NCBI GenBank assembly: GCA_036023115.1 | Contig: JAYKKT010000089.1 | Location: 6,891,501 to 6,955,500, forward strand | Direction: 5' to 3' | From: Brasenia schreberi | Lineage: Eukaryota > Streptophyta > Magnoliopsida > Nymphaeales > Cabombaceae | DNA length: 64,000 bases | In this document: in pieces, positions 48,983 through 61,051 of the stretch | How the letters are laid out: each line of letters starts with the position of its first letter | Position numbering within the stretch: the first letter of the stretch is position 1 | The notes under the pieces: model-generated | What the model was told of the DNA's origin: nothing | Seen by the model: only the letters and a program-made list of their open reading frames with translations | The model's database searches: none | Made by a program: the position numbers and the translations under genes

Positions 48983-51001
48983 AGCCGTCCAGACTGAAGA
49001 TGCAAGATGCCAGCCAGACCAATAAAGCAGGTGGAAGAAAATCATGGCTAGAAATTTCAGGTCGGACCCAACAACCTGACGCGAAAAATCTAAATAAGTG
49101 TCAGGGTTTTAGGCACGGGGTCAGGTCTGGGACGTCCCAAAAGGGCATGACAAAAGTCGGATCAGGTCCAAGCAGACCGGGTCGGTTTGTAAAGTGAAAA
49201 TATCTATATCTATATGTATCTATCTATATATATACGTATGCACGTGTAGGCAGCGACTCAAAACCTGAATCGAAAATCAGGTCACATACTGGTGAACCTA
49301 CTTTTGATCCAAACCAAACTGTCGTGACCCGAGACAGACCTGTTGACCCGATTTCCCACCCCAAATAGAAATCGTGGAGGGTGGATAGCTCAGATCATGT
49401 GCAGAGCAATATTGCACACGATAAGACCTTTTCTTCTTACGCTGCCCCCTACTAGATGCTGGTTCTGGGCACCAAACACCTTGTGGGTTAGGTACGAATA
49501 CCCGGTTCCAGGATTGGACCGGTTTCGGTTTAGGTCTTCAACTGTTCGGAACTGAAAAAGTAGATTTTTTTGTATTGTGATAAAAAATAAAAAATAGTTA
49601 TGAAACCGGCGATTCCAAATTGCTGGTTCTGGTTCCAACATGGTTTTGGTTCTACCGAAGCTGGAACTGTAACAGAACCAGGCACTCCCCGTTTCTTGAT
49701 CGGATTCCAGTTGAAACCGCTCGGAACTAGAGTGAAACAGGATGCTCCGCCGAAACTTATCGGTGGTATTTCAGCTTCACTTAGATACCTTATAAAAAAT
49801 ATCACCCTCCTGACACAAAATGCTTTCAGTGTGAGAGATTGTACATTAAGCCTAGCAAGTGTCTTATTTGAATCCAACAACTTTCATCTAACTTCCTTTA
49901 TATATTTTTTCACGAGTAGACATTATACACATACTATTAATTTAAATATATACTTATATTTTTTTATATATTTAGAAAATGTATATTTATATACTTCTTG
50001 GCACCATATACATACTTTTCTTTATATACACATTATACATATATTATGTGTGTGTATATATATAGTGCTTCATTTCTATATCCATTGCAGGGGAACATAG
50101 CCTCTTAGCCTATTAAGTAAGCCTCTTTGGGCTTATGCCACAACTTTTAGATGATGCATACCACTTTTTCTTTACAATTGGTATAAAGGTTAGCTGAAGG
50201 CTTCGATTCATCTATCAAATTTAATCTATCCGATCAAATAGTTCTAATGATTAATATTCAAATTTAAAAAACAAAAAGTTGCTTTTGAAATAAAAAAAGG
50301 TAAAGTACACTTTGTATGTGTGTGACCTCCATTTGTCTACTTGTACAAAGATTGTACAAAACGTATGTGTGTGTGTATATATGGCATGCACATGCTCACT
50401 TGTGTGCATGAGTGCAGAGACACACACATATGTAATATATGAGAAAATTTCACAAAATATATGTAGTATTCGGTTTTGACACTTTTGGACATAAACTTCT
50501 AATCCAATAAAAGCAAGACCTAAGGTTTCTGCCATTAATAAAAAAGGACATCTCTAATAATAAAGACAACTCTTACTAACATGATGCCTATGCGGATACG
50601 TTGACATGGTATCTCAGCAACGTCAGATTCCATGAGCCACGTAAATAATAATAAATAATTCTATAAATTATAAATCATGAATAGAAATATTAATTATATA
50701 ATATTTATAATAAATATTAATACTATTATATTAATATAGCAACTGAAGTGAAACTTTCTCTTAAGATAAGTTGAAGTTGCAGTTGACATGACTTAAGTAT
50801 TACATCAATATGTCTACACAAGTTAATGTCATTGTGATAGAGGTCCTTTTTTTATCAATGAAAAGGACCTTAAGTCTATGTTTTATTGTGTAAGGAATCC
50901 AAATTTCATAGTCTTAATACAGTATACCACAGGGTAGCTTTATGAAAATTTCCCAAAATGTATAGATCGAAAGAGAGACACATGTATATTTGTGTATGTA
51001 T

Positions 51002-51004
<3 letters not shown>
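47892..51004. other. Low-complexity repeats and microsatellites, no gene
   Basis: Bases 47960-48070, 48240-48320, 48520-48620, 49000-49360 and 49490-49750 are diverged GGGTCA, GAGCCAAG and GGTTCC-type repeat text. Bases 49200-49240 and 49900-50070 are AT microsatellite-like. Open frames through these parts follow the repeats and do not look like genes. Confidence 0.45.
48897..48977 (-). repeat. (AT)n(AG)n compound microsatellite
   Basis: AT to about 48931, then AG to about 48977; on the minus strand this is CT then AT, the usual order in the window. Confidence 0.95.

Positions 51005-51048
<44 letters not shown>
51005..51048 (-). repeat. (AC)n(AT)n microsatellite
   Basis: About 13 AC units followed by about 9 AT units. 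Confidence 0.95.
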
Positions 51049-51950
51049 ATCATCTCTAGTTTAATTTTTAAATTTTCTTTTAAACCTTTGAAGATCAATC
51101 TCCTATGTTCTGTTGGACTATGGTGTATGAATCGAATGATCATTCTAAAGCCCTATTTGGGGAATACAGCATTGTCAAAAACTACTGCTTCCAGTAGCAT
51201 TATCATGTCCAGGAACAATTCATGTCGAAGAACTATCATCACCCATGGCCCCATGTGCATCAACTGGTGCCCAACCAGCAGCCTAGATTTTCTTTGGGGG
51301 TCCATTTGGGTGAATTCGGGTGAGGCAGTTTGAATTTTCAGAAAGAAATCGGATCGCTTGTGTTGATCTTTTGGGGTTTCTTCAGATATCAGTAAGGCGG
51401 CCTCCTCACCTCACCTATGAATATGTCTGCCATTTCTTTGAGGTTGCTGTAGATCACATGTCCAGCACTAATTTGGACTCGAAGATGGTTTATAGGACAT
51501 GTTTCGTGACAATTTTATGTTTCCAAAAGTTTTTTTAAACAATTATAAAAGCTGCATTCTTTTTTTGTTATTATTATAAGTGTAGTTTTGCGAAACAATC
51601 CATACCAATAAATAGATACCATGACTTTAACCAAATCCTATATTACACTAGTGCGAGTCGGTTGTAATCATGATTGTTTTTTATTTGAGTACAATTTGAT
51701 TTTTCTGGCAGCTGAAAACTTACAAGGACGACATAAATGGAGCGCTCCTCAAAGGGTTCTTGAGGTTGACGATAAAATGGACACCAACAGATTGCATTGA
51801 TATGCAGGAATAATGCCAGCACTCCAAGGAAGAGTACTAATTAGAGAATCATATATATAGCGACTCAACTTAGATTTGTTTTGCTTATGTAGTCCAATTT
51901 ATATGTTTAAGCAGTCCTCAGCACTTGAACTACATGCAGACTGAAAGAAA
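51049..51950. other. Unassigned, with one exon-like segment
   Basis: At 51711 a CAG acceptor is followed by an open frame, LKTYKDDINGALLKGFLRLT, that continues to a TAA near 51812. It has even codon-like composition but I do not recognise the family, and no partner exon is obvious. Bases 51150-51540 are also open on + without recognisable content. Any of these may be a relic of a transposon or gene. Confidence 0.3.
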
Positions 51951-52059
51951 CAGCTTGGGACTGAGTATCAAAGCTCCAATGCATTGCACTCGACTGCACA
52001 TGATAATTTCATCCTTAAAAATTAAAAAGAACTCCAATTTATGTACCTTGAAAAAGCTT

Positions 52060-52585
52060 CTTTCTACTTTATTTGAAGATGGTGATGACTTAAATACATT
52101 CCGTGCTTTTAACCCAACCTAAAAGTGAAGAAATTTATTCGATGGTCACTGCTAACCGCTTTTGGTCACAAATCTTTGGGGTTGCTTTTTCCAATAAACG
52201 TTGGTTACATTTCTTTATGTTATTTGTACCAGTCACCGGTTTATGGATGAGTGCTATTGGGGTAGTTGGTCTGGCTTTGAACCTACGTGCCTATGACTTC
52301 GTTTCTCAAGAAATCCACGTAGCAAAGTGGAAGATACCGAATTTGAGACTTTCTATACCAAAAATATTCTTTTAAACAAAGGTATTCGTGCATGGATAGA
52401 GTTCAAGATCACCTAATGAAAACCTTATATTCCCCGATGAGGTTTTACCACGTGGAAACCTTCTTTAATAGAACTTTAGCTTCAATTGGTCGTGACCAAG
52501 TCGCAGTATCGGGGCTCTGAAGCGTATTATCATGCACTGGACTTGAGTACTTATTGAAGAATCTTTATTTCATTCTATCTAAGTC
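52060..52585 (+). mobile_element. Nuclear plastid DNA insertion: psbD 3' part to psbC
   Basis: A piece of chloroplast DNA in the nucleus. On + it reads the end of the photosystem II D2 gene: TLFEDGD and FRAFNPT (52068-52122), then after a 1-bp shift [20 protein letters not shown] and [13 protein letters not shown] (to about 52317), then [11 protein letters not shown] with further shifts. The overlapping psbC start follows ([13 protein letters not shown], about 52460-52505). Next the text jumps to the psbC region encoding YHALLGPETLEESF (about 52525-52573), so a few hundred bases of psbC are missing. Frameshifts and substitutions show it is old and non-functional. It lies in what was intron 2 of the dead dioxygenase copy. 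Confidence 0.88.
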
Positions 52586-53054
52586 ATGTATGCAATGACA
52601 CCAATTAATATCCACCCATTTAAAGAGAAATATAAAATTATGAGCTTATTTTTTTTTCTTGAGTATATGAAATCCATGATGGGCCTACTTAATAGCGGTC
52701 TACTTAGTAACATTAAATGCTTAACATACTCGTTCCTTCTCTTGTATCAACTTGATGCATCAGAACTTTACTCCTTGTCTACCCGGTACGTCTTGAACTT
52801 GAGATGTACTTTTCAATGTTTCCATCAATCTCGGTATCTACTTTCGTTATATACAGGTCTTCGTTCGCTTCTCTTATATAATTTTAACAATGCCAGAGAC
52901 AAAGCAAAAACAATATAACAAGAATTGAGATCACCTACACCAATACCAACATGGCGGCCACCAGGAGACCTGGCCAAGCGATATCATGCAGATGAATCAT
53001 ACCATATACTTTTCTAGTTAGAGACCAACGTCTTGGGGCTAACGTGGGATCCGC

Positions 53055-53128
<74 letters not shown>

Positions 53129-53520
53129 TGAAGTGCACATAACCACAAATGTTCCATACACGTGCACACATATGTAGTATATAGAACTTGGTAACTACAC
53201 ACTTTCATTTGTGTCTAAACATTCTTAAAGATTTCAACTATTCAACCACTAATATAATATATATATATATATATATATTTTATAATATACTACATTTCAC
53301 TTTGTCCTGCAGTTGAGTTTTAAATTAAAAAAAATAAAAAGATATTTAATGTACTTGTTACTATTTTGCTTTTAGATTAAAGATCTTGACTCTTTATCTT
53401 GATCGTTTAATGATTGAGATCTTTAAGTAGATTTTGATAATAGAAGAACGTGTCCAAAGATTATGCTCCCTCTCTCTCTTTTATACATATAATATAATAT
53501 ATAAGAGAGAGAAAGAGACC
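52586..53520. other. Expanded intron 2 region of the dead dioxygenase copy
   Basis: Mostly unassigned, with the (TA)n tract at 53058-53126 and an AT-rich unit with CT-AT text at 53300-53516. It replaces what is only 417 bp of intron in the live copy. Confidence 0.4.
53058..53126. repeat. (TA)n microsatellite
   Basis: About 34 pure TA units. Confidence 0.95.
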
Positions 53521-55235
53521 TGAATTTGTTCTCGGATTCTTACAACAAAGGAGGAAGCATGTGGACTAATATTGGCTTACTTCTTGCCATTCCGAACTGA
53601 AGGCTCTTCACATGCTCATCAGCAAGGTGGACGGTTGGGCAGCCCGGGTACAAGTTTAATGACAAACCAAGAGCAAGGTTGGGCAGTGGGCACTTGGGAT
53701 AGTAGTTCACCTCAGGCACGCAGCTACATCGCCGCCGGAAGCATCCATCAAGAAGTCCTCTCCTAAGCCCAAATTGATCCAAATGCCCTTCATGAGTCTC
53801 ATACGCAACCAACCTCGTCATTTGATCCGCGTATTTCCTACTCAATGGTTTCGCTGCACTATCGTGCATAATTAATTAGTGAGAGCTTCCAACTGGCATG
53901 GATAAACGTATGATAGGTTGGACTCCAAGCGTTACCTCACCCGGCAGGGCTCCCGACTCGCAAGACATGCATAGTGAGTTAGATTCGCCGCCGTGCATAC
54001 CTGGCTTTGACGTCCTCATTGTCAACAATAAATATGAACATATTATATATATGTATATATGTTCATATATTGAAATATTGGCAAGTTGGTAGGTATGAGT
54101 TTGATTCTATATATATATTAAAATATTGGTAAGTATGAGTTGGATTGTGCAACTAAACATAAAAGGACCAAATTCATTAAAAAAAGCAAACGAGAACAAA
54201 AAGAAAGCTTTTATTAAAAAAAAATCACAAAAACATGTTATGATTTCTTAAACTTTATACTTTAAGTCCTAAATTTTTCAACATTTTAAGAGAAATATAT
54301 ATGAGGTTTTCTTCGTTAGCAGCAGGGAACCTTAAGTTCCAATGATTAATAAAATAGAGACCTTGTAGTAAGTGACGTCGGTTTTTTGTATGTCTTAAGA
54401 ATTTGATTAACTATAGAAAACTCAAGTCTTTCGAAGAAAATCTCATGTCCTTAAAATGTTGATAAGTTGAGACACAAAAATATAAAATTTTAAGAACCAC
54501 ATGATAATTTTGTGATGTTTTTCCTTTTTATTAACTACAAAGAAAATGTTGTAACTAAGGGTTACAACCAAGAAAGAAAAGTAAATGAAGTGAAATATAT
54601 GATAGATTGATCGATTGCATGATATATATATGCTTTCAAGAACACAAATCATCTCCAGAGCGGATTGGTTCAAGTTATTCTCGGTTACTCCACTTCTTCA
54701 GGCAGCTTATAAGCTTCTTCAATTTTCGAAATAGTAGCTCATAAATTTTGATAATAACATTGTGTGAATCCTTATCTTTACAGAGAATGGCTTACTATTA
54801 GTTTACAATATTTGTTAGTGGGTTCTTGTTTTAACCTTTAGAGTGCTCGTTATTAATTCTTTCATTAAATATTTTCAAAGTGACTCTTCATGTTCCCTGC
54901 ATATGATAATATTGAGAAGGCGGCAATTTCATCCTCTGAATGGCTCCTCGAGTCCCATGCGGTCTTTCGAGTTCACACGATGATTGAATATTTGAAGAAA
55001 CCCCACTGTCAGCATGATCTCGTTATCTCCAAGAGCACCGCTGGACGCTGAGCCTCATCATCAAGGTCGCCAGGATGAAGTTCATGAGATTTGGTCTATG
55101 AGAAAGAGGTTTGATGCATCTAGCAGGGATCTTGGCGAGCCCACTTGCTCATATAGACTGCACCCGGTGGATAGGTTCGGGGCACTGCCTTAGGAGCTCC
55201 GTGACAATTTCCATGAGGGCACTGTTCGATCAGCG
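53521..55235 (-). pseudogene. Dead tandem copy of the JOX-like dioxygenase
   Basis: Exon 1 remains lie at about 55235-54900 (minus), recognisable against the live copy by the segments matching EWGFFQIINHG, DDEARRPATLLEMSK and VTIPFIDLG, but with many indels. Exon 2 remains at about 53855-53521 keep PEVNYYPKCPLPNLALGLSL and LADEHVKSLQ. The iron-binding HSD has become NLY in the surviving frame, and frameshifts lie on both sides. Exon 3 is absent; intron 2 text matching 58096-58150 survives at about 51957-52015 (roughly 80% identical), beyond the plastid insertion. The promoter region is duplicated too (55420-55735 resembles 60540-60830). The copy cannot make an active enzyme. Confidence 0.85.
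53925..54030 (+). mobile_element. tRNA-derived SINE in intron 1 of the dead dioxygenase copy
   Basis: A-box-like GTTACCTCACCCGGCAGGGC, B-box-like GTGAGTTAGATTCGCCG, then GTGCATACCTGGCTTTGACG and TCCTCATTGTCAACAA, matching the tail of 43922-44038. No counterpart in intron 1 of the live copy, so it arrived after the duplication. Confidence 0.65.
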
Positions 55236-55734
55236 TGTGAACGAGATCCATTCATGAACATACAAAGGTGAGAAAAAATTACCAGCAAAGAAAATGAGAA
55301 AGCGAAAAGTATCCGGTTACTTGACGACCTGAAACAGTGAAGTTCACGGGTAGCGTTGATAACAACTACCCAATATCATATGGACCCCTCTGTCTTATAT
55401 ATGTGTGTGAGAGAGAGCAGTTCCCAAATTGAGGGTGACATCCAGAATAGGATGCGGACAGATAAATCCTGATTGCTTTTGGACATCTTTATATTCATTT
55501 TGGAGTTTTCCTTTAGATTTCCGGCGCACAACGGACGAGCATCCCATACTTTTCTCTTTCAAACATAGGGATGAAACAAAACCAGCGTCTTGCTTCTTCT
55601 AACTACTAACCTTTTATCCTTGCTTAGCACATCCTCCTCCTCTTGGTCGATGTCTCTGTTGTTGCCGACATAAGGGTGTCTCCTCCACGTGACTTTGGCA
55701 TGAGCAAGAACATCCAAACACCCGGGTGATAAGA

Positions 55735-55735
<1 letters not shown>

Positions 55736-55791
<56 letters not shown>
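55736..55791 (+). repeat. (CT)n(AT)n microsatellite
   Basis: About 13 CT units then about 15 AT units, in the duplicated promoter region of the dead dioxygenase copy. Confidence 0.95.
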
Positions 55792-55796
<5 letters not shown>

Positions 55797-56153
55797 TGTT
55801 AAGTCGTTCTCAATAATTGAAACCATCTAATTAATGAAATGAATGATTAAAATTAGAGCATACAAAGAAAAAGGTATTCCTATACTTTTTATAGGTTGCA
55901 CCTAATTCAAAAATCAACTTTTCGCTTCTTCCTCTCAACCAAGATCATTGAGGACAATTGCTTATGGAGGCATGCTACAAGCTCTACATACGTAGAGCAT
56001 AAATGAATTTTTAATTATATATGTGCGTTGCAAGCACAAACTGATCTTAACCCATGGGTGATGAATTTTGTAGTACTTGACGAATCTCCTTAGGTTTATC
56101 TCTTTGCATTTGCAATGCATAATTAGAACTTTATATATGCCAAGCACGTCATG

Positions 56154-56157
<4 letters not shown>

Positions 56158-56247
<90 letters not shown>
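56158..56247. repeat. (AT)n microsatellite
   Basis: About 45 pure AT units. Confidence 0.95.
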
Positions 56248-56250
<3 letters not shown>

Positions 56251-57691
56251 GGTGCTTTTGTGACAGACTTCAGCATTTCCATATTCTCCTGGACATATTT
56301 TTGCAAGACTTTTTAATATCTCAATCAGCTCATTATAGGAGCGCTCTCCGCAGATTCATGCATCTGCTATCGTTGCTGGAAGAACAAAAAAGAGACATAA
56401 TTTTGATAGAAGGAAGAAATTCACCGAATCGTGATTACCTCAACCTAAATACCGTCATTTTGGCAACAGTTTTCTCTTCTTTTTTGTCTTTTTTAAATTG
56501 ACGGGATTCTCATTGGTAAATCCAGGCGGAATTCTCGTGGGTAAAGCGAGGCATAGTCCAAAAATTTTGTACACTTATAACAGCAACTAAGCCTTTTTTT
56601 CATACTAAATGGGGTAGACAACATGGATTATTTGGTTTCACATAGTCTTATCATCATTTGTAGAATTCATGGTAGATAAGTCTGACAAAGTTTATACTCG
56701 TCATTGGAAGCCTAACCCAACCCTCCTCCTTTATTCACGATTTGGAACTGGCCATTCAATGGTGATCCCTTACATGAACGGAATTAAGGCAAACATACAA
56801 ATGAGATAAAAAAAAAATCTGTGTAACTATATACAGTACAATTGCTTGTATTTTTATATGCTAATCTATATTAACCTCACATAGACATAGCCTTGCCATG
56901 GCCTTTAAGAGTGTGGTCAACCCCGAGGCTTCATCTTATGACCCCACTTTAATTTCATAACTCCCACTTCACCAACGAGAGTGTGTGGTGACAAAGTTCG
57001 ACTCGGAAAGGACATTTTTCCTTGGACTTTAATTTCATAACTACCACTTGTAGACACTTATAATATGTAAATTTTTAATGCTTAATTTTCACTCCCATGA
57101 TTTTAGCCACCAAAATTTTAATAAATAACAATTTTTTCTTTAGGCCTCAGCTCCATCCACAACATGCTACCACCAAGAAAAACCATCTATCTTCATTCCA
57201 CAGTGCTCCCGGCAACATCTTGTCAGTGATCTTGTTTGAGCGTCACTGTAAGCAAAGCTAGTAGAAAACTGAACTAGTGGCCCATTTCTTGAACGTCAGT
57301 CACTCCCCTTTGTTGTAGTGGGAAACAAGACACGATGTGCTGATTTAAGTGGATAAAAGTTGCATTTCACCACAAATCTCAGATTCAAAATTGATCTCTC
57401 AAGAGGAGAAATTCATTTGATGATTATAAGTCATGAGAATGAAATGCAAATAGTATAGAACAGGTTCGACCCAATAATGCAAATTCTTTTTATGATTTGA
57501 TAATCACTGCTGCCTCTCTTCCGAGAGTAACCTATTCATTTTATCCTAAGATGGACGGCTCAAATTTCATAACAATTTCAGGAAGCTTTTTCCTTAAAGC
57601 CTCCATAATCAAACAGGACCGAACGTAATTCACCATAATATGTCGCTTAAATATAAGTAACTGAAACATGAGAAACAATAACATGGTCTTC

Positions 57692-58317
57692 TTAGAGGGT
57701 TCTGGCCGTCAAGGAGTCGATTTGGTGCTTGCCGCATGTACCAACTGTGCGGATGGAAAGCCTGTACTCGTTGAAGGTCATTGGCTTATATAGCGCCGGC
57801 CTGTCATCCCTCACCAGCTCCGCCGCCGGCCCCACCGGGAAGTCGCTCTTGGGATTGCAGAAGAACGCAATGGAGAGTCGTTCCTTGAGTGAATTTGCTG
57901 TCACCCTGTGCTCCACGCTTTTGTATATGGCGTTACTGATCACCTTCATCACCACCACCCAAACAATTCTTAGCGAGGAAACAACTGAAGAGGCTGCTGT
58001 CACAAAGCACACACACGCACACAATATGTACATGCATATATATAAAAGTGTATGCACGCGTACGTATATGTATGTATAGCTGTTCTAAAAGATATTGATT
58101 AAGGATGAGTTTCAAAGTCGGAAAGCATTGCTCTCGATTGGACATGATAATTTCGTCCTTCAAGAAAAGCTCCATTTTTTGTATCTAAAAAGTATGTCAT
58201 CCATGATACTCATATCACCTCTTTTTGCCAAATATGCACTTAATGCAATGTTTCTCTAGAGTGGAGTGCACTCAACCACAAATAATGAATAAACACACAC
58301 ATATCTACTTATCTATC

Positions 58318-58349
<32 letters not shown>

Positions 58350-59429
58350 GAGAGAGAGACCTGAATTTGATCTCCGATGTTTACAACAAGGGAGTAAGGG
58401 TGTGGACTAATGGTGACCCACTTGTTGCCATTCCGCACTTGAAGACCCTTCACATGCTCATCAGCAAGGAGGATGGTTAGGCAGCCTGGGTCGGAGTGTG
58501 ATGACAAGCCAAGAGTCAGGTTAGGCTGTGGGCACTTGGGATAGTAGTTCACCCTCAGGCACGCAGCTATATCACCGCCGGAGGCATCCATTAAGAAGTC
58601 CTCTCTTTGGCCCAGATTGATCGACATGGCCTTCATGAGTCTCACAAACAATCTCGACATCTGATGGGCATATTTTTCGACGGTTTCCCTGCATAATTAT
58701 CAACATCGAGCTCTCTCAAGAGGCATGGTGTAATGCTAGGTTGTCTCGCTCTTTTACAAGAAATTAAAAAGCTTGTTTGACCAAGATATTAACAAATTTG
58801 TTTAACCCGAACTCGACAATTGAGGAAAAGGAACGAATTGATCTTCGACTTGGAAGAACAGTAGCATGAACTTTGTTGAGCCAAGGAAAACTTGCATGAT
58901 TATGTGCGAAAATACGTACTCGCATCATGCTTTGTGCATGTTTCTACCAAGACGACCTTTTGACGAAAAGGGAGGATGAGCATCCGAGCACTGAAATATT
59001 GTGCTTTGAATGACACCTGTCATGTACTTTCAATTATTTAGGTTCAATGAATTGACACATAGAGTGAGGGGAGTTAATTCTGAAACACTCATTGATGTTT
59101 AACGAGATAGTCGGTTGAAATCTTTAAGTCAAAACGTCAAAAAAATAAGTACATAAAATGTATTTAAAAAATACTTGAATAAATTTTATTTTAAAATTAA
59201 ATATCTCAACTGCCGATCAATATGATAAATTCATGTATGTTCAAATCTATTTGATTCGTACGATCATGGTTGTGATTTTAATTTAAAAAGCAACAAATAT
59301 CATCACTTTTTTATACTTAAAAGAAAAGGTCATGCACATAAGATCGATACACATTAAATGTTTTTTAAATTTATATGTCAATTATGTTTAAGTGGATTTA
59401 AGCATGAATAAGTATGCATAAGTATTATA

Positions 59430-59473
<44 letters not shown>

Positions 59474-60211
59474 GAATGTGTCTTGTGCACTTATGATTCT
59501 TGCTTCTTCACTCCTGCTTGCTTTTTGGAGGCAAGTATATTATGAAAATTTATGACTGAAGATTGTATGTCTTCATTTTGAACTAATAGCATATTAAAGC
59601 TTCTTCTTTTGATACTGAGCTCCTTTATTAAGGTAAAACCCATCTAGAGCTAGGTATTATTGTTTGCATAAGCATCATTCGCCTTTAAATAGAGAAGAAA
59701 AATAAATCATTGTTAGTTACCTGCAGTTTTTGGAATAAGAAGGCCAATTTTTGTGGTCTCTAAGGGAGAGGGGAAAGAGGTAAAGGAAGAAGTAATCTCC
59801 CCAATCCAGATGAGCGCCTTTCTCTACCCCAAGTCGACTGCCATAGCCTTCGTAAGTCTTGGGGTTGTTGGCATACTTCTCCTTCTCCTCTAATGGGAGA
59901 TCAAAGAATCCACGCCACTCCTCCTTCATCCTGTCCATCAGTTGATGATCCACGCCGTGATTGATTATTTGAAAGAAACCCCACTCTTGGCACGCTTTGG
60001 ACATCTCCAGGAGGGTCGCCGGACGCCGAGCCTCATCATCGAGGCCACCCAGATCGATGAAGGGAATGGTGACCCCCGCATCTGCTTCGATCAGTTCGAC
60101 AGGTGTTGGTCTCTGAGGAGGAGGCTTGATGTACCTCGCGGGGATCTCATTCAGCCCACTTTCTGATATGGACTGCACTCGGTGGATGTCTTCAGGCCAC
60201 TGGAACTCCAT
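57692..60211 (-). CDS. JOX-like 2-oxoglutarate/Fe(II) dioxygenase
   Basis: A plant DOXC-class dioxygenase of 356 residues, closest in pattern to jasmonate-induced oxygenases (JOX/JAO), which hydroxylate jasmonic acid to inactive 12-OH-JA in the cytosol. Exons on minus: 60211-59721, 58688-58361, 57943-57692; junction phases fit. N-terminal DIOX_N has IPFIDLGGLDDEARRP and CQEWGFFQIINHG; TYEGYGSRLGVEKGA is typical of the JOX branch. The catalytic core has NYYPKCPQP, iron ligands H228, D230 and H285, and the 2-oxoglutarate R295-x-S297. R209, R334 and R338 keep the exact spacing (125 and 129) of the three arginines reported to hold the jasmonate carboxylate in Arabidopsis JOX2 (R225, R350, R354). 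The intron 2 donor is CAG|GTCTCTCTCT, running straight into a microsatellite. A dead tandem copy lies downstream at 55235-53521. Substrate is inferred from residues only; another LDOX-like activity is possible. Confidence 0.92.
58302..58360 (-). repeat. Microsatellite abutting the exon 2 splice donor
   Basis: On + : (ATCT)n, then (AT)n, then (AG)n ending AC at 58360. Read on minus, intron 2 begins GT(CT)n(AT)n(AGAT)n, so the repeat supplies all intronic donor bases after GT. The dead copy has the same arrangement at 53479-53520. Confidence 0.9.
59240..59473 (+). repeat. AT-rich unit plus (CT)n(AT)n in dioxygenase intron 1
   Basis: Contains TTAAATGTTTTTTAAATTTA and TTAAGTGGATTTAAGCATGA before the microsatellite at 59432-59473, colinear with 5040-5285. 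No counterpart was noticed in intron 1 of the dead copy. Confidence 0.55.
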
Positions 60212-60302
60212 TAGAGTTTCTATCTAGGCACTGTTAGGTGAGTTTGAAGACGGCAATCAATGTGTCTGACAATTTATACAACAGATGAGACACTTAACAT
60301 AC

Positions 60303-60310
60303 TATTTATA
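60303..60310 (-). promoter_or_regulatory. TATA box of the JOX-like gene
   Basis: The minus strand reads TATAAATA about 92 bp upstream of the start codon, a canonical plant TATA box at a position that would give a leader of about 60 bases. Confidence 0.6.
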
Positions 60311-60819
60311 GAATTAGAGGTAGAGTACGAGATCCATGCATGAATAACAAATATGAAAGCAAGGACAATGAGATATTGAAAAAGAAATCCTGGTGTCTGG
60401 AATATACGGTTCCTTGCCGACCTTCAATTGTGAAGTTAATTCGTCAGATAAATTGATGATGACTACCCAGGTTAGTCAAAACACAATGGTCCCCTCTTTG
60501 TCTCTCATCTACAAAACACACGAGAACAAACAAAATAATTCCAAGTGCACGCCTTCCAAATTGAGGGCCACATCGACAATTAGCAGGCCGATTGACAATT
60601 CCTGATTGCTTTTGGATACCCTTTTCATCCATTTTGCTTACTTTCAATTTCCGGCGCAGTTTTCTCTTTCAAAGATAGGGACGAAGGGAGGCCAGCTCGT
60701 CTTTTGATCTTCGTCATCTCCTGTTTCGGTACACGCTCTCCCTTTTGGTCGATCTCCACGTTGTTGCCGACAACAGGCGTTTCCACCATGTGATTTTTGC
60801 AAAGCACAAGCAATCTAAA

Positions 60820-60825
60820 CACGTG
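60820..60825. promoter_or_regulatory. G-box upstream of the JOX-like gene
   Basis: CACGTG about 610 bp upstream of the start codon. JOX genes are jasmonate-induced and G-boxes are MYC2 sites, so the site would fit that control; this is inference. In the duplicated promoter of the dead copy the matching position reads CACCCGG, but a different CACGTG occurs near 55687. Confidence 0.4.
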
Positions 60826-60830
60826 GGTAT

Positions 60831-61016
60831 ATATATATATATATATAAAGAGAAAGAGAGAGGATGTTGCCCAACTCAAAACATTATATTCATACCAATT
60901 TATTACTTTTAAGAGACCGGAGTATAACAAGTGTTCTTTATATATTTTTATACACTTATAACTTTCTAAACTACACCCATGCCTCAACCTCTAGAAATTG
61001 TACTCCTTTCTCTCTT

Positions 61017-61051
<35 letters not shown>

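Larger units (their letters stand above)
55236..57691. other. Spacer between the two dioxygenase copies
   Basis: Bases 55236-56510 are largely a diverged copy of the region upstream of the live gene: the promoter at 55420-55735 and the piece 56290-56510 that matches 61900-62110 (GCGCTCTCC, CAACAGTTTTCT). Microsatellites at 55736-55791 and 56158-56247. From about 56520 to 57690 nothing is recognised. Confidence 0.5.

Noticed and set aside
50992..51538. Two overlapping plus-strand frames as a gene
   Set aside because: No recognisable family; the first starts inside an AC/AT microsatellite.
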